Assembly: GCF_000744825.1 (NCBI RefSeq)
Contig: NZ_JQMR01000001.1
Location: forward strand, 372,001 to 436,000
DNA length: 64,000 nt
Reading direction: 5' to 3'
Source of the DNA: Carnobacterium mobile DSM 4848
GTDB taxonomy: Bacteria > Bacillota > Bacilli > Lactobacillales > Carnobacteriaceae
Shown: positions 1 to 10,500 of the stretch, piece after piece
Layout: the number at the start of each line of letters is the position of its first letter
Position numbering within the stretch: position 1 is the stretch's first letter
Translations under genes and position numbers: made by a program
The notes under the pieces: generated by a model
Told to the model about the DNA's origin: nothing
The model's database searches: none
Seen by the model: the letters and a program-made list of their open reading frames with translations, nothing else

Positions 1-43
1 TTTTGGTATAGTAGTGAAAGAATAAAAAAATGGAGTGAGTAAA

Positions 44-283
44 ATGTTGCCTAAAGATCAACTAGAAAGAATTAATGAATTAGCAAGAAAATCTAAAAAT
101 GAAGGTTTGAGTCTTTCTGAACAAACAGAACAAAAAAAATTACGTGAAGCCTATTTAGCAGCTTTTCGTGGAGGCATGCGCAACCATATCGAAGGTTTAA
201 AAGTCGTTGATGAGACTGGTAATGATGTAACCCCTGATAAGTTGAAAAAGATTCAAAAAGAAAAAGGCTTTCATAATCGCTAA
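44..283 (+). CDS. DUF896 (YnzC/UPF0291) small protein
   Basis: Encodes about 79 residues, highly charged, with the DUF896 pattern: an N-terminal ERINELARK helix, then [10 protein letters not shown] and a central [15 protein letters not shown]. Family members are short cytoplasmic proteins of unclear function; Bacillus YnzC is a two-helix protein of about 77 residues. A GTG at 35 is in frame, but GGAG at 32-35 sits about 8 bases before the ATG at 44, so 44 is preferred and gives the usual family length. It stands just upstream of transketolase. The family call is firm; the role is unknown. Confidence 0.85.
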   Translation: MLPKDQLERINELARKSKNEGLSLSEQTEQKKLREAYLAAFRGGMRNHIEGLKVVDETGNDVTPDKLKKIQKEKGFHNR

Positions 284-299
284 AAGCAATTTAGACTGC

Positions 300-337
300 T
301 GGATACAATCAAAAATATTTTCAAATTATTGTATTCA
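300..337. repeat. inverted repeat before transketolase
   Basis: TGGATACAAT at 300-309 pairs with ATTGTATTCA at 328-337, a 10-bp arm with one G-T pair around an 18-base AT-rich loop. No T-run follows, so it is not a convincing terminator. It could be an operator or a leader hairpin for the downstream gene. No function can be assigned. Confidence 0.35.
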
Positions 338-400
338 GTCGTTGCTTCGATAGCGATAAAACAGTAAACTAGAGGTAACACAATTGAAAGGATGATTTAA

Positions 401-2395
401 TTGTTTGACAATACGGACCAACTAGCGGTAAATACGATTAGAACACTAAGTATAGATGGAGTACAAAAAGCCAATTCGGGCCACCCTGGATTGCCAATGG
501 GAGCAGCGCCAATGGCTTATACCCTTTGGACTCAACACTTAAAAGTGAACCCTAAAAATTCAAAATGGGTCGATCGTGATCGATTTGTTCTTTCAGCCGG
601 GCATGGATCAATGATGTTATACAGCTTACTGCATCTAGCAGGCTACCAAGTTTCTATTGAAGATCTAAAAAGCTTCCGTCAATGGGACAGTAAAACTCCT
701 GGACATCCCGAGGTTCACTATACAGATGGAGTCGAAGCAACAACCGGTCCTTTAGGACAAGGAATTGCAAATGCGGTAGGAATGGCTATGGCTGAAGCCC
801 ATTTGGCTGCGTCTTATAATAAAGAAAGCCATACTATTGTAGATCATTATACGTATGCTTTGTGTGGCGATGGCGATTTAATGGAAGGGGTTTCGGCTGA
901 AGCTGCTAGTTTAGCTGGTCATTTAGGTTTAGGCAAATTGATTATGTTGTATGATTCAAATGACATTTCTTTAGACGGACCAACGTCAAAAGCCTTTACT
1001 GAGAATGTAGGGCAACGGTTCGAAGCTTATGACTGGCAGTATATTTTGGTGAAAGACGGAAACGATCTTGATGAAATCAATGCAGCAATTGAAACCGCCA
1101 AGGCAGAAACAACTAAACCAACCTTAATCGAAGTTAAAACAGTCATTGGTTTTGGTTCACCAAATGCTGGATCGCATAAAGTTCATGGGGCTCCTTTAGG
1201 ACCAGAAGGAATTGAAGCTGCGAAAAAAGCTTATGGCTGGGAAGGCGAAGATTTCTTTGTTCCTTCAGAAGTGGCTGACCGCTTTAAAGAAACAATGGTC
1301 GATAAAGGAACGGATGCTGAAGAAAAATGGCACGCTGCTTTTGAAGAATATCGTAAAGATTATCCTGAACTAGCTGCTCAATTTGAGCAAGCTATGAAGA
1401 ATGAACTGCCAGAAGACTGGGATAGCGAATTACCAACTTTTTCAGTAGAAGATGATGCGTTAGCTTCCCGTGTAACAAGTAGTCAAACGTTGTCAGCAAT
1501 TTCTAAAAAAGTTCCTTCTTTCTGGGGCGGTTCAGCCGACTTATCTTCTTCAAACAACACCATGGTGTCTGGTGAAAAAGACTTCCAGCCTGGACAATAT
1601 GAAGGACGCAATATTTGGTATGGCGTACGTGAATTTGCGATGACAGCTGCAGCAAATGGCATTACGTTACATGGAGGAACAAAAACATATGTAGGTACGT
1701 TCTTTGTCTTTACTGACTATTTAAGAGCTGCTATCCGCTTGGCCGCTATTTCAAAATTGCCTGTAACTTATGTCTTTACACACGATTCTGTAGCCGTTGG
1801 GGAAGATGGGCCAACGCATGAACCCGTTGAACATTTATCTAGTTTACGCAGTATGCCGAATTTAACCGTCTTGCGTCCGGCAGATGGAAATGAAGTAGTA
1901 GCCGCTTGGAAGATCGCTGTTACTTCAACTGATCATCCGACTATGTTGGTGTTGTCTCGTCAAAACTTACCTGTTTTGCCTAAAACACAAGAACTAGCGC
2001 AAGAGAATGTGGCTAAAGGAGCTTATGTCCTTTCTCCTCAATCCGGTGAAACACCAGAAGGGATTTTGATTGCGACTGGATCGGAAGTAGCCTTAGCGTT
2101 GGAAGCTCAAAAAGCATTAAAAGCAGACGGAAAAGATGTATCTGTTGTTTCTATGCCAAGTTTTGATTTGTTTGAAAAACAAGACGCTGCTTATCAAGAA
2201 TCTGTCTTGCCACGTGCTGTCCGCAAACGGGTTTCCATTGAGATGGGAGCTAGCTTTGGTTGGGAACGCTATGTCGGCCTTGATGGCGCAACAGTAGCCA
2301 TTGACAAATATGGTGCAAGTGCTCCAGGGAATACTGTTATTGAAAATTACGGGTTTACAGTTGAGAATGTTGTAGCAGTTTACAACACATTATAG
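401..2395 (+). CDS. tkt: transketolase
   Basis: Thiamine-diphosphate enzyme moving two-carbon units between ketose and aldose phosphates in the pentose phosphate pathway; cytoplasmic. At 664 residues it has full family length. Visible motifs are the N-terminal [29 protein letters not shown] near residues 65-78, the cofactor-binding GDGDLMEG near 156-163 with the downstream Asn (YDSND), and the Pyr-domain REFAM containing the catalytic Glu. The start is TTG: GAAAGGA at 386-392 lies at good spacing and the encoded N-terminus ([16 protein letters not shown]) is the usual one. It is followed by its own hairpin terminator, so it is probably monocistronic. Confidence 0.97.
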   Translation: MFDNTDQLAVNTIRTLSIDGVQKANSGHPGLPMGAAPMAYTLWTQHLKVNPKNSKWVDRDRFVLSAGHGSMMLYSLLHLAGYQVSIEDLKSFRQWDSKTPGHPEVHYTDGVEATTGPLGQGIANAVGMAMAEAHLAASYNKESHTIVDHYTYALCGDGDLMEGVSAEAASLAGHLGLGKLIMLYDSNDISLDGPTSKAFTENVGQRFEAYDWQYILVKDGNDLDEINAAIETAKAETTKPTLIEVKTVIGFGSPNAGSHKVHGAPLGPEGIEAAKKAYGWEGEDFFVPSEVADRFKETMVDKGTDAEEKWHAAFEEYRKDYPELAAQFEQAMKNELPEDWDSELPTFSVEDDALASRVTSSQTLSAISKKVPSFWGGSADLSSSNNTMVSGEKDFQPGQYEGRNIWYGVREFAMTAAANGITLHGGTKTYVGTFFVFTDYLRAAIRLAAISKLPVTYVFTHDSVAVGEDGPTHEPVEHLSSLRSMPNLTVLRPADGNEVVAAWKIAVTSTDHPTMLVLSRQNLPVLPKTQELAQENVAKGAYVLSPQSGETPEGILIATGSEVALALEAQKALKADGKDVSVVSMPSFDLFEKQDAAYQESVLPRAVRKRVSIEMGASFGWERYVGLDGATVAIDKYGASAPGNTVIENYGFTVENVVAVYNTL

Positions 2396-2409
2396 AATTT
2401 TCTAGCATT

Positions 2410-2454
2410 TAGCCATGTGGATTGGTGTTTTTCGCAATTCACATGGCTATTTTA
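2410..2454 (+). terminator. hairpin terminator after tkt
   Basis: TAGCCATGTG (2410-2419) pairs perfectly with CACATGGCTA (2440-2449), then a short T-run. The T-tract has only four T, so efficiency may be moderate. The roughly 200 bases from here to the next gene hold no recognisable gene. Confidence 0.7.
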
Positions 2455-2666
2455 TAAAGTAGAGCACCCTTACAAGGCAAGGCGACTTAGAGAGCATGTC
2501 TGAATTGTTTTCGAATCGGGTCGAGCTTGTCCCATTTTTCTTATTATAAACCAATAATTTCAGTAAAACCTTTACTTTTTTCTTTGTAGTGTTGTTTAGC
2601 TATTTATTTTTAAGTAAAAGTCTAGTACAATTAACGAGGGAAAGAGTTTGAAAGGAGTGAATTGAA

Positions 2667-2903
2667 ATGAATACAGGTTTAGCAATATTTTTAATTATTC
2701 TTGCATTAGTAGCAGGTTTAGTTGCCGGATTTTTCTTGGCAAGAAAATACATGATGGATTACTTCCAAAAAAACCCACCAATTAATGAAGATACTTTACG
2801 TATGTTGATGATGCAAATGGGCCAAAAACCATCTGAAAAGAAAATCAAACAAATGATGGCTTCAATGAAAGTCCAATCTGAAAAAAAGAATAAAAAGAAG
2901 TAA
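2667..2903 (+). CDS. YneF-family (UPF0154) small membrane protein
   Basis: 78 residues with a single N-terminal membrane segment (about residues 5-24), then the family-typical stretch [35 protein letters not shown] and a lysine-rich tail. The UPF0154/YneF family is widespread in Firmicutes and has no agreed function; in Bacillus it also lies near tkt, matching this arrangement. GAAAGGAG just upstream of the ATG gives a clear ribosome-binding site. Confidence 0.88.
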   Translation: MNTGLAIFLIILALVAGLVAGFFLARKYMMDYFQKNPPINEDTLRMLMMQMGQKPSEKKIKQMMASMKVQSEKKNKKK

Positions 2904-2933
2904 GCAGCTATTAATGCTACGCTTATGTAAATC

Positions 2934-2966
2934 ATGCGAGCAGATTTTTTCTGTTTGCATTTTTTA
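2934..2966 (+). terminator. terminator after yneF-like gene
   Basis: ATGCGAGCAG (2934-2943) pairs with CTGTTTGCAT (2951-2960), ten pairs including two G-T, followed by TTTTT. It separates the small membrane protein from the ABC exporter pair. Confidence 0.7.
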
Positions 2967-3012
2967 TTTAAAAAAATAACCAAATTAAGCGAAAAGTAGG
3001 TGAAGAAACAAA

Positions 3013-4764
3013 GTGGGAGTCTATAAAAAATTAGGTTGGTTCTTTAAACAAGAAAAAAAGGCATATATTACTGGAGTCAGTTTTTTGATTTTTGTTTCGC
3101 TACTACAATTGCTGCCGCCGAGAATTTTGGGAATTGTCATTGACCACATCAAGCAAGGGACGTTAACAAAAGCCATCTTGATTCAATGGCTGATTATTTT
3201 AACTGTAACAGCTGTTACACAATATCTTTTTCGTTATGTCTGGCGAATGAATATATGGGGAACTTCTGCTAAGTTAGAACGAATATTAAGGAAAAGATTA
3301 TTTGATCATTTTACGGCCATGGACGCTAGCTTTTTTCAAAAATACCGTACTGGTGATTTGATGGCTCATGCGACTAATGATTTAAATGCGATACGAAACG
3401 TTGCAGGAGGAGGAATCTTAACTTTTGTAGATTCAATTATTACAGGGGGAATAACGGTTGTGGCGATGATGATCGTAGTAGATTGGCGTTTAACGTTAAT
3501 TGCGTTGATTCCACTGCCTTTTTTAGGACTGGCCTCTCGTATACTAGGTTCAAAGCTTCATGAACGTTTTCGCAGAGCTCAAGCCGCTTTTTCGCATATG
3601 AATGATAAAACACAAGAAAGCATCTCGGGAATGAAAGTGATCAAAACTTTTGGGCAAGAAAACGAAGACATTGAAGAATTTAAGAGTAAAACAGCTCAAG
3701 TAGTTGTTGAAAATAGAAAAGTTTATAAAATTGATTCGCTATTTGATCCTGTAATGACCTTTATTATTGGAATTTCTTATATTTTGACCATCACATTAGG
3801 CGGGCATATGGTCATGACAAATGTAATTACAATTGGAGACTTTGTGACGTTCATTAACTACATTGCGATGCTGGTTTGGCCAATGTTCGCTATTGGACGA
3901 CTATTTAATATTTTAGAGCGCGGAAGTGCGAGTTACGACCGAGTGGATCGTATTTTACAGGAAAAGTCTAAGATCATTGAAAATCCTCACGCCATTGAAA
4001 CGGCTATCACAGGAGATATCCACTACAATATTGAAAAGTTTTGTTATCCTAAAAAGACAACGACCGTTTTAGAAAATATTCATTTTGATTTAAAACGTGG
4101 TCAAACACTTGGAGTAGTTGGAAAAACAGGTTCAGGAAAAACCACGATATTTAAATTATTATTACGAGAATATGACCGCTACAAAGGTCAGATAACTTAT
4201 GGAGACCATGATATTAGAGATTATTCATTAAATGCCTTGCTGCAGCATATTGGATATGTGCCGCAAGACCAATTTTTATTTTCAACTAGTATCAAAGAAA
4301 ATATCCGTTTTGCTGACCAAGACCTTGATCAAGCAATGGTAGAACACGTTGCCAGACTGACCGCTGTTCACGAAGATATTTTAGAGATGGAACAAGGCTA
4401 CGATACTTTAGTAGGTGAACGAGGGGTTTCTTTATCTGGCGGACAAAAACAACGTTTAGCCATAGCTCGTGCTTTGATCATCAATCCTGAGCTATTAATT
4501 TTAGATGATGCACTTTCAGCAGTCGATGCCAAAACAGAGGAAGCGATTTTAGCAGCTTTGAAAAAGGAACGTTCTGAACAAACAACAATCATCGCTGCTC
4601 ACCGTATTAGCAGTGTATTGCATGCAGATGAAATTATTGTAGTTGAAGATGGTAAGATCACTGAGCGAGGGACTCACCTGGAATTGCTTGCTCTTAATGG
4701 CTGGTACAAAGAAATGTATGATAAACAACAATTAGAACGAAATGTCAAAGGAGGGACAGACTAA
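3013..4764 (+). CDS. heterodimeric ABC exporter, first half-transporter
   Basis: 583-residue fusion of a six-helix export membrane domain (about 1-320) and an ATPase domain. Walker A GKTGSGKTT is near residue 370, signature LSGGQ near 474 and Walker B LLILDD near 495. The residue after Walker B is Asp rather than the catalytic Glu, the hallmark of the degenerate half of heterodimeric multidrug exporters (BmrC/YheI, LmrC type). Its stop overlaps the start of the next gene by one base (TAATG), implying translational coupling and one complex. The GTG start follows a modest purine stretch. Likely exports drugs or lipophilic compounds; the substrate cannot be read from sequence, and YfiBC or YknUV-type pairs are alternatives. 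Confidence 0.92.
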   Translation: MGVYKKLGWFFKQEKKAYITGVSFLIFVSLLQLLPPRILGIVIDHIKQGTLTKAILIQWLIILTVTAVTQYLFRYVWRMNIWGTSAKLERILRKRLFDHFTAMDASFFQKYRTGDLMAHATNDLNAIRNVAGGGILTFVDSIITGGITVVAMMIVVDWRLTLIALIPLPFLGLASRILGSKLHERFRRAQAAFSHMNDKTQESISGMKVIKTFGQENEDIEEFKSKTAQVVVENRKVYKIDSLFDPVMTFIIGISYILTITLGGHMVMTNVITIGDFVTFINYIAMLVWPMFAIGRLFNILERGSASYDRVDRILQEKSKIIENPHAIETAITGDIHYNIEKFCYPKKTTTVLENIHFDLKRGQTLGVVGKTGSGKTTIFKLLLREYDRYKGQITYGDHDIRDYSLNALLQHIGYVPQDQFLFSTSIKENIRFADQDLDQAMVEHVARLTAVHEDILEMEQGYDTLVGERGVSLSGGQKQRLAIARALIINPELLILDDALSAVDAKTEEAILAALKKERSEQTTIIAAHRISSVLHADEIIVVEDGKITERGTHLELLALNGWYKEMYDKQQLERNVKGGTD

Positions 4765-6548
4765 TGGAACAAAATACAAATTGGTCACAGTCCATTCCAT
4801 TTAAAGAACAAATTAAAGTAGTGAAAAGAATATTTTCTTTTGGCGCTCCTTTTAAAAGCCGGTTTTTTATGGGAATATTCTTTGGGGTGTTGCTGGCTAT
4901 AACAAATGTTATCCTGCCCCGTATCTTACAAACCTTTATGGACGATTATTTAGCGACTCAGACAGCCACGACCCGCATCATCGCTTTTTTTGCACTAGCT
5001 TATTTTGGAGTAACCCTCATCAAAATCATTGTTTGGTATCTAAATTTATATTTATTTAATTTAGCATCAGAAAAAACAATTGAGAATATTCGGAATAAAA
5101 TTTTCTCGAAATTGCATACGTTGGGAATGAGATTTTATGATCAAACACCAGCGGGTTCAATCGTAACGCGTGTAACAAACGATACGGAAACCATCAAAGA
5201 ATTTTGGGAAGTTTTCCTAACTGTTTTACAAGGTGTTTTTGGAGTGGTAGCTTCTTTTGTTGCGATGGCATTTTTAAATTTAAAAATTACGCTGTGGATC
5301 ATGTTGTTTATTCCAGCACTCTTAGTGGTTGTCTGGTACTATCAAAAATACAGTTCAACTATTTACCGCAGTATGCGTGAAAAACTTAGCGTATTGAATA
5401 CAAAATTAGCTGAGTCTATTTCAGGAATGAGTATCATTCAACAGTTCCGTCAAGAAAAAAGGCTGCAAAAAGATTTTGAAAAAACCAACAGCTCCTACTT
5501 TGATTCTCGTTATGCTATGGTTAAGGCTAATGCTTTGTTGCTTGGCCCGATTATTAACTTATTGGATACACTCGCGCTGGTTGTAGTATTGAGTTTCTTT
5601 GGTTATGATGCCCTTAATGGAGCAGTAGGAGTCGGAGTTATTTATGCATTTACATCTTATGTACGAAACTTCTTCAATCCAATGGTACGGATGATGGACA
5701 GCTTAAGTATTTTTCAAGATGGGATTGTCTCTAGCAGCAGAGTTTTGAAGGTTTTAGATAATCAAGAACTAACACCGCAACAAGCAGCAGACAGTCATGC
5801 GAAAGTTAAAGAAGGAAAAATTGAATTCAAAAATGTCAGCTTTTCTTATGATGGAAAGAAAAAAGTGTTGAACAATATTACTTTTACTGCTCATCCTGGA
5901 GAAACAGTAGCACTCGTTGGACATACAGGGAGCGGGAAAAGCTCAATCATTAATGTGATGATGCGGTTTTATGAATTCTTTGAAGGAGAAATCTTAATTG
6001 ATGGCATCTCGATAAAAAAATATCCTATTGAAGAGTTGAGAAGTAAAATGGGGTTGGTTTTACAAGACTCTTTCTTATTTTATGGAACCATCAAAGACAA
6101 TATTCGTTTGAAGAATCCAGCTATCTCTGATCGTCAAATTGAAGCTGCGGCACAATTTGTTCAAGCGGATACTTTTATTGAACAATTACCTGATCAGTAT
6201 GATTCAAAAGTAATTGAAAGAGGGGCCAGTTATTCTAGCGGGCAAAAACAATTAATTTCATTTGCCAGTACGATCGTAACCGACCCTAAAATCCTGATTC
6301 TGGATGAAGCAACTGCTAATATTGATACAGAAACGGAAGCTTTAATTCAGGAAGGACTTATCAGAATGCGCCAAGGCCGCACGACATTAGCAATTGCACA
6401 TCGATTATCCACGATTCGCGATGCCGATATGATTTTAGTTTTAGATCACGGTGAAATTATCGAACGCGGAACTCATGATGAATTAGTTGAAAAAAACGGT
6501 GTTTATCATGAAATGTACCGGCTGCAGAATAGTGGTCTAGTGGATTAG
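4764..6548 (+). CDS. heterodimeric ABC exporter, second half-transporter
   Basis: 594 residues: membrane domain (to about residue 330) and ATPase domain with Walker A GHTGSGKSS near 385, Walker B LILDEA near 510 (intact catalytic Glu) and His-loop AIAHR. Its signature is altered to YSSGQ instead of LSGGQ. Combined with the Asp in the partner's Walker B, one composite ATP site is degenerate and the other canonical, as in BmrCD/LmrCD-type exporters. It is the partner of the preceding gene, with a one-base overlap, and the pair ends at a strong terminator. Confidence 0.92.
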   Translation: MEQNTNWSQSIPFKEQIKVVKRIFSFGAPFKSRFFMGIFFGVLLAITNVILPRILQTFMDDYLATQTATTRIIAFFALAYFGVTLIKIIVWYLNLYLFNLASEKTIENIRNKIFSKLHTLGMRFYDQTPAGSIVTRVTNDTETIKEFWEVFLTVLQGVFGVVASFVAMAFLNLKITLWIMLFIPALLVVVWYYQKYSSTIYRSMREKLSVLNTKLAESISGMSIIQQFRQEKRLQKDFEKTNSSYFDSRYAMVKANALLLGPIINLLDTLALVVVLSFFGYDALNGAVGVGVIYAFTSYVRNFFNPMVRMMDSLSIFQDGIVSSSRVLKVLDNQELTPQQAADSHAKVKEGKIEFKNVSFSYDGKKKVLNNITFTAHPGETVALVGHTGSGKSSIINVMMRFYEFFEGEILIDGISIKKYPIEELRSKMGLVLQDSFLFYGTIKDNIRLKNPAISDRQIEAAAQFVQADTFIEQLPDQYDSKVIERGASYSSGQKQLISFASTIVTDPKILILDEATANIDTETEALIQEGLIRMRQGRTTLAIAHRLSTIRDADMILVLDHGEIIERGTHDELVEKNGVYHEMYRLQNSGLVD

Positions 6549-6615
6549 AAAAAAACTGAACAGTACTTGTTCGATTGGTTGATGGAATCCATGGATTTTA
6601 TAGCTTGTTAAACAG

Positions 6616-6648
6616 AAAAACTGCCCTCAATTTGAGAGCAGTTTTTTC
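6616..6648. terminator. bidirectional terminator between convergent genes
   Basis: AAAAACTGCCCTC pairs with GAGAGCAGTTTTTT with a short loop. A-rich and T-rich flanks allow it to serve both the ABC pair from the left and the acyltransferase from the right. Confidence 0.85.
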
Positions 6649-6657
6649 TTGAACAGT

Positions 6658-7278
6658 TTAAGGTTCGATTTTATAAGTATAAGATGGATCGATTTCATGA
6701 TCTAATTGATCAAAAGCTTGTTGCATTTGTCCTTCAATTTCTTTCAATTTATCTTTTGACAATTTAGTGTTCCGGTCAATAACGATAGGATCGCCAAAAC
6801 GTACAGTTACACGTTTCCGTGTCACTAGTTTAGCAAGAGTTAAGGGGCCTTGGTAAACAGCCGGGACGATCGGTACTCCGCTTAGTTTTGCAATGGTAAT
6901 AGCTCCTCCTTTAAGTTCGGAAGAATGTCTTGTACCTGTTGGGAAAATACCTAAATTTAAATGACCTTGTTTTAATATTTTTACCGGTGTTTTGATAGCA
7001 CTCGGTCCTGGATTTTCCCGATCAACAGGGAAAGCATGTGCATGCCGGATGATCCAGCCTAAAATCGGGTTTTTGAATAGTTCTTTTTTTGCCATAAAAG
7101 CAAATTCATGAGGACTTGCTGCCAAGACCAAGTAAAGCGGATCGATCCATGTCCTATGAGGAGCTACGAGAATGAACGTACCTTCTTTAGGTAATTTTTC
7201 TCTATTCTGATAATGTGCGTTCCCGTTTAAAAGTAATAAAAGGAACCTGACTATACTGCGTAATGTTCTAAAAAACAA
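6658..7278 (-). CDS. plsC: 1-acyl-sn-glycerol-3-phosphate acyltransferase (PlsC-like)
   Basis: 206-residue membrane-associated acyltransferase that would acylate lysophosphatidate in phospholipid synthesis. The catalytic HX4D motif is at residues 41-46 (HRTWID), a VDRENPG-type second motif near 85, and motif III at 112-117 reads FPTGTR where most relatives have FPEGTR. A hydrophobic N-terminal helix is present. The start is TTG at 7278, preceded by a purine-rich AAAGG. It is transcribed convergently towards the ABC pair. The family is clear; assignment to PlsC rather than another member of the LPLAT family is probable, not proven. Confidence 0.85.
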   Translation of the reverse strand: MFFRTLRSIVRFLLLLLNGNAHYQNREKLPKEGTFILVAPHRTWIDPLYLVLAASPHEFAFMAKKELFKNPILGWIIRHAHAFPVDRENPGPSAIKTPVKILKQGHLNLGIFPTGTRHSSELKGGAITIAKLSGVPIVPAVYQGPLTLAKLVTRKRVTVRFGDPIVIDRNTKLSKDKLKEIEGQMQQAFDQLDHEIDPSYTYKIEP

Positions 7279-7554
7279 TGGCTTTCAACCTTTCGCATTC
7301 AGCTGACTGAATGATAGTATTAATGATATAATTATGATTGAGTTCCAGTTTTTTAGCAAGCATTTTTCAAAATATCTAGGTAAAAAGATTTTTAGCAGGT
7401 CTTTTATTAAATTAAGAGTTTAATTATTGATAGAAAAGCGAGTTTATGAAAAGAAATGAAAAAATTTTCTTTTTGTTCAAGAATGGCGTACAATAAAGAG
7501 ATAGATAAAATCAAGATGAAAAAGGCAAAATGTATGAAAGTAGGGGAACGTTGA

Positions 7555-10500
7555 ATGAAATGGAGCATTCCAGAACGTGTTATTGATGAGGGCAGAAAGT
7601 ATGTGGCAGACAAACGAGTTCTTTCACTTAATTCAATTTTTGAGAAAAAAATTTGGACTGCTGAAGTTATGGGAAATGAAATTTATCGTATTGAATTAGA
7701 CGGTACAACTAAAGAAGAAGATTTTTGTGAATGCAATTATTGGAAAGAACATGGGTATTGTAAACATACAGTAGCTGTTGAACTAGAATTGAGAGACCGG
7801 GGAATCAGCCGGGTAATGACCGAGGAAAATGCAAAAGAAGTTGCTGCAGATTCACCAAGTCCAGGACAAGAATTAACGGAGTCATTTACACGCATCTTTC
7901 TAAATGAACACAGAGAATCGCTCTCGGCTTCTCAAAAAGACCAAACATTAGAACTTGAATACAAAATTGAAATGAAACCATTGAGCACAGCACTTGTTCG
8001 TTCTAAAAGTGAAGTTTTTGCATTGAGCATTCGCGCAGGGATCGATAAACTCTATATTGTTAAAGACTTACCTGGTTTTTTTGACAGTTATTTATCTAAA
8101 AGCATATTCGAATTAAAAGCTGATCAAAGCATTGATTTTAAGCAAATTCACTTATCAGAAGCAGATAGAAATATTATGGATTTTCTTCAAAAGCAAGCCT
8201 ACTCTAACCAATTAATCAGCGGCAACCAGAAGGAAACGACTTTATTGACAAACAACAAACGGTATTTGGTTTTAGCGCCTATTTTGGCAGAGTTAACGGT
8301 CCAAATGTTGCAAGAGAGCGGAAATTTACAATTTATAAATGGAAAAAACAAATATAAAACTATTGTTTTTGTTGAAAACCAACTTCCTGTTTCTTTTGAG
8401 TTATTTCAAAATAAAGGGACGGTTACCTTAAATACTTTGAATTTAGTTGATGTTTACTTGGAAGAATACCAATGGTTTGTTGCAGATAACATTGTTTTTC
8501 AACCTTCAAAAGAACAATTGCGTGCTAGTCAACCTTTATTCTACTTTTTACAGCGGTATGATGGGAAAGACATAGAAATACTTCCTCAAAACATGCCGGA
8601 TTTCACTGCATATGTCATGCCAATGCTGACTAAAATAGGAGAAGTAGCCATTGATGAGGAATTGAAAAATTCCTTTATTCAAGAACCACTAAAAACGACT
8701 ATTTATTTTAAATATGAAAAAGATACAGTGCATGCAACAGTAGAATTTAATTATAAACAACTTGTTTTATCTACAAATCCTGAAGAGAATCAATTACCTG
8801 ATGTAGGCGTTCAAATTATACGCGATAGCCAAAAAGAAATGCAGATACTAAATCGCTTAAAAGAATTTAATTACCATCGAACTCAAACGTCTTACGCAAA
8901 ACGAATGGTGCGTGACGATGACTTTTATACTTTATTTACCAAAGAAATACCGATACTGGAGCTTGATGCAACGGTTTATGTAGATGATTTATTAGATAGC
9001 ATGTTTTTAGACCAGATTGATCCTGAAACAAATATTGACATTCAAAATGATGGCTCTTTATTGGATATACGCTTTGATATCGGCGGAATTACTTCGGAAG
9101 AAGTAGATAAGGTCTTAAAAAGTTTAAGTGAAAAGAAATCTTTCCATAAATTAGATAACGGGACCTTGATCGATTTGGATACAGATGATTTTAAACAAAT
9201 TAGCGATGTGTTGAATGAGCTGCGTATTTCAAAGAACTTTCAAAATGGAAAAATCAGCTTGCCAAGTTATCGGGGATTAGAGTTACATGAAAAATTTGGC
9301 TTAGAAGAAAAGAACAAACAAACTTTATCTAGAAAATTTCAAGACTTGATTCAAGATTTGAATTTTCCAGATCAATTTGACGCGGTCCTTCCTAAAGGGT
9401 TACAAGCTGATCTAAGACCTTACCAAGTTACTGGGTATAAATGGTTAAAAATGCTTTCCAAGTATGGTTTCGGCGGTATTTTAGCTGATGATATGGGACT
9501 GGGTAAAACTCTTCAAGTTATCGCATATATGCTTTCTGAGATTGAAGAAAATGGAAAAAACGATCCTTTCCTAATCGTTGCACCTGCTTCCTTGACGTAT
9601 AACTGGCATTACGAAATCATGAAATTCGCACCTGCTATGGAAAGTTTCGTTGTGACCGGAACAGCAGAAGAAAGAACTGCTATGATTCAAGCTGCTCAAT
9701 CAAACCAAGTTTTAATCACGTCTTACCCTAGTTTTAGACAAGATGCAGACATTTATAAAAAACAAAGGTTTAGTCTCTTGACGTTAGATGAATCTCAAAT
9801 GGTTAAAAATTACCATACTAAGACAGCACAAGCATTAAGAGGATTAAATATAAAAAAACGATTCGCTTTAAGTGGTACACCGATTGAAAATAAGATTGAA
9901 GAATTATGGGCAATTTTCCAGTTGATCATGCCAGGATTTTTCCCGGGTATCAAACAATTTAAAACATTGCCTTATGAACAAATTTCAAAAATGATTCGTC
10001 CATTTGTATTGCGGCGAATCAAAAAAGATGTTTTAAAAGAATTGCCTGAAAAAATAGAAACAAATCTGTATAGCTCGATGACAAAAGAACAAAAGACAGT
10101 GTATTTGGCTTACTTGCAACGAATTCAAGAGAGCGTTCAGAACATGTCAGGAGAAGATTTCAGAAAAAATCGGATAGAGATTTTATCCGGCTTAACAAGG
10201 TTGCGTCAAATTTGTTGTGATCCAAGATTATTCCTTGAAGACTATGAAGGAGAATCAGGTAAATTAGAACAATTAAAAGAATTATTGGAAACAGCCAGAG
10301 AAAGCGGCAAACGTGTCTTGATTTTTTCTCAATTCACTTCCATGCTATCCATTATTGAAAAAGAGCTTGCTGAAAGTGGAATAGATACATTTTATATCAG
10401 CGGGCAAACTAAGCCAAAAGACCGATTGGAAATGGTCAATCGTTTCAACGATGGCGAGAAAGAGATTTTCTTGATTTCGCTGAAAGCCGGAGGAACAGGA

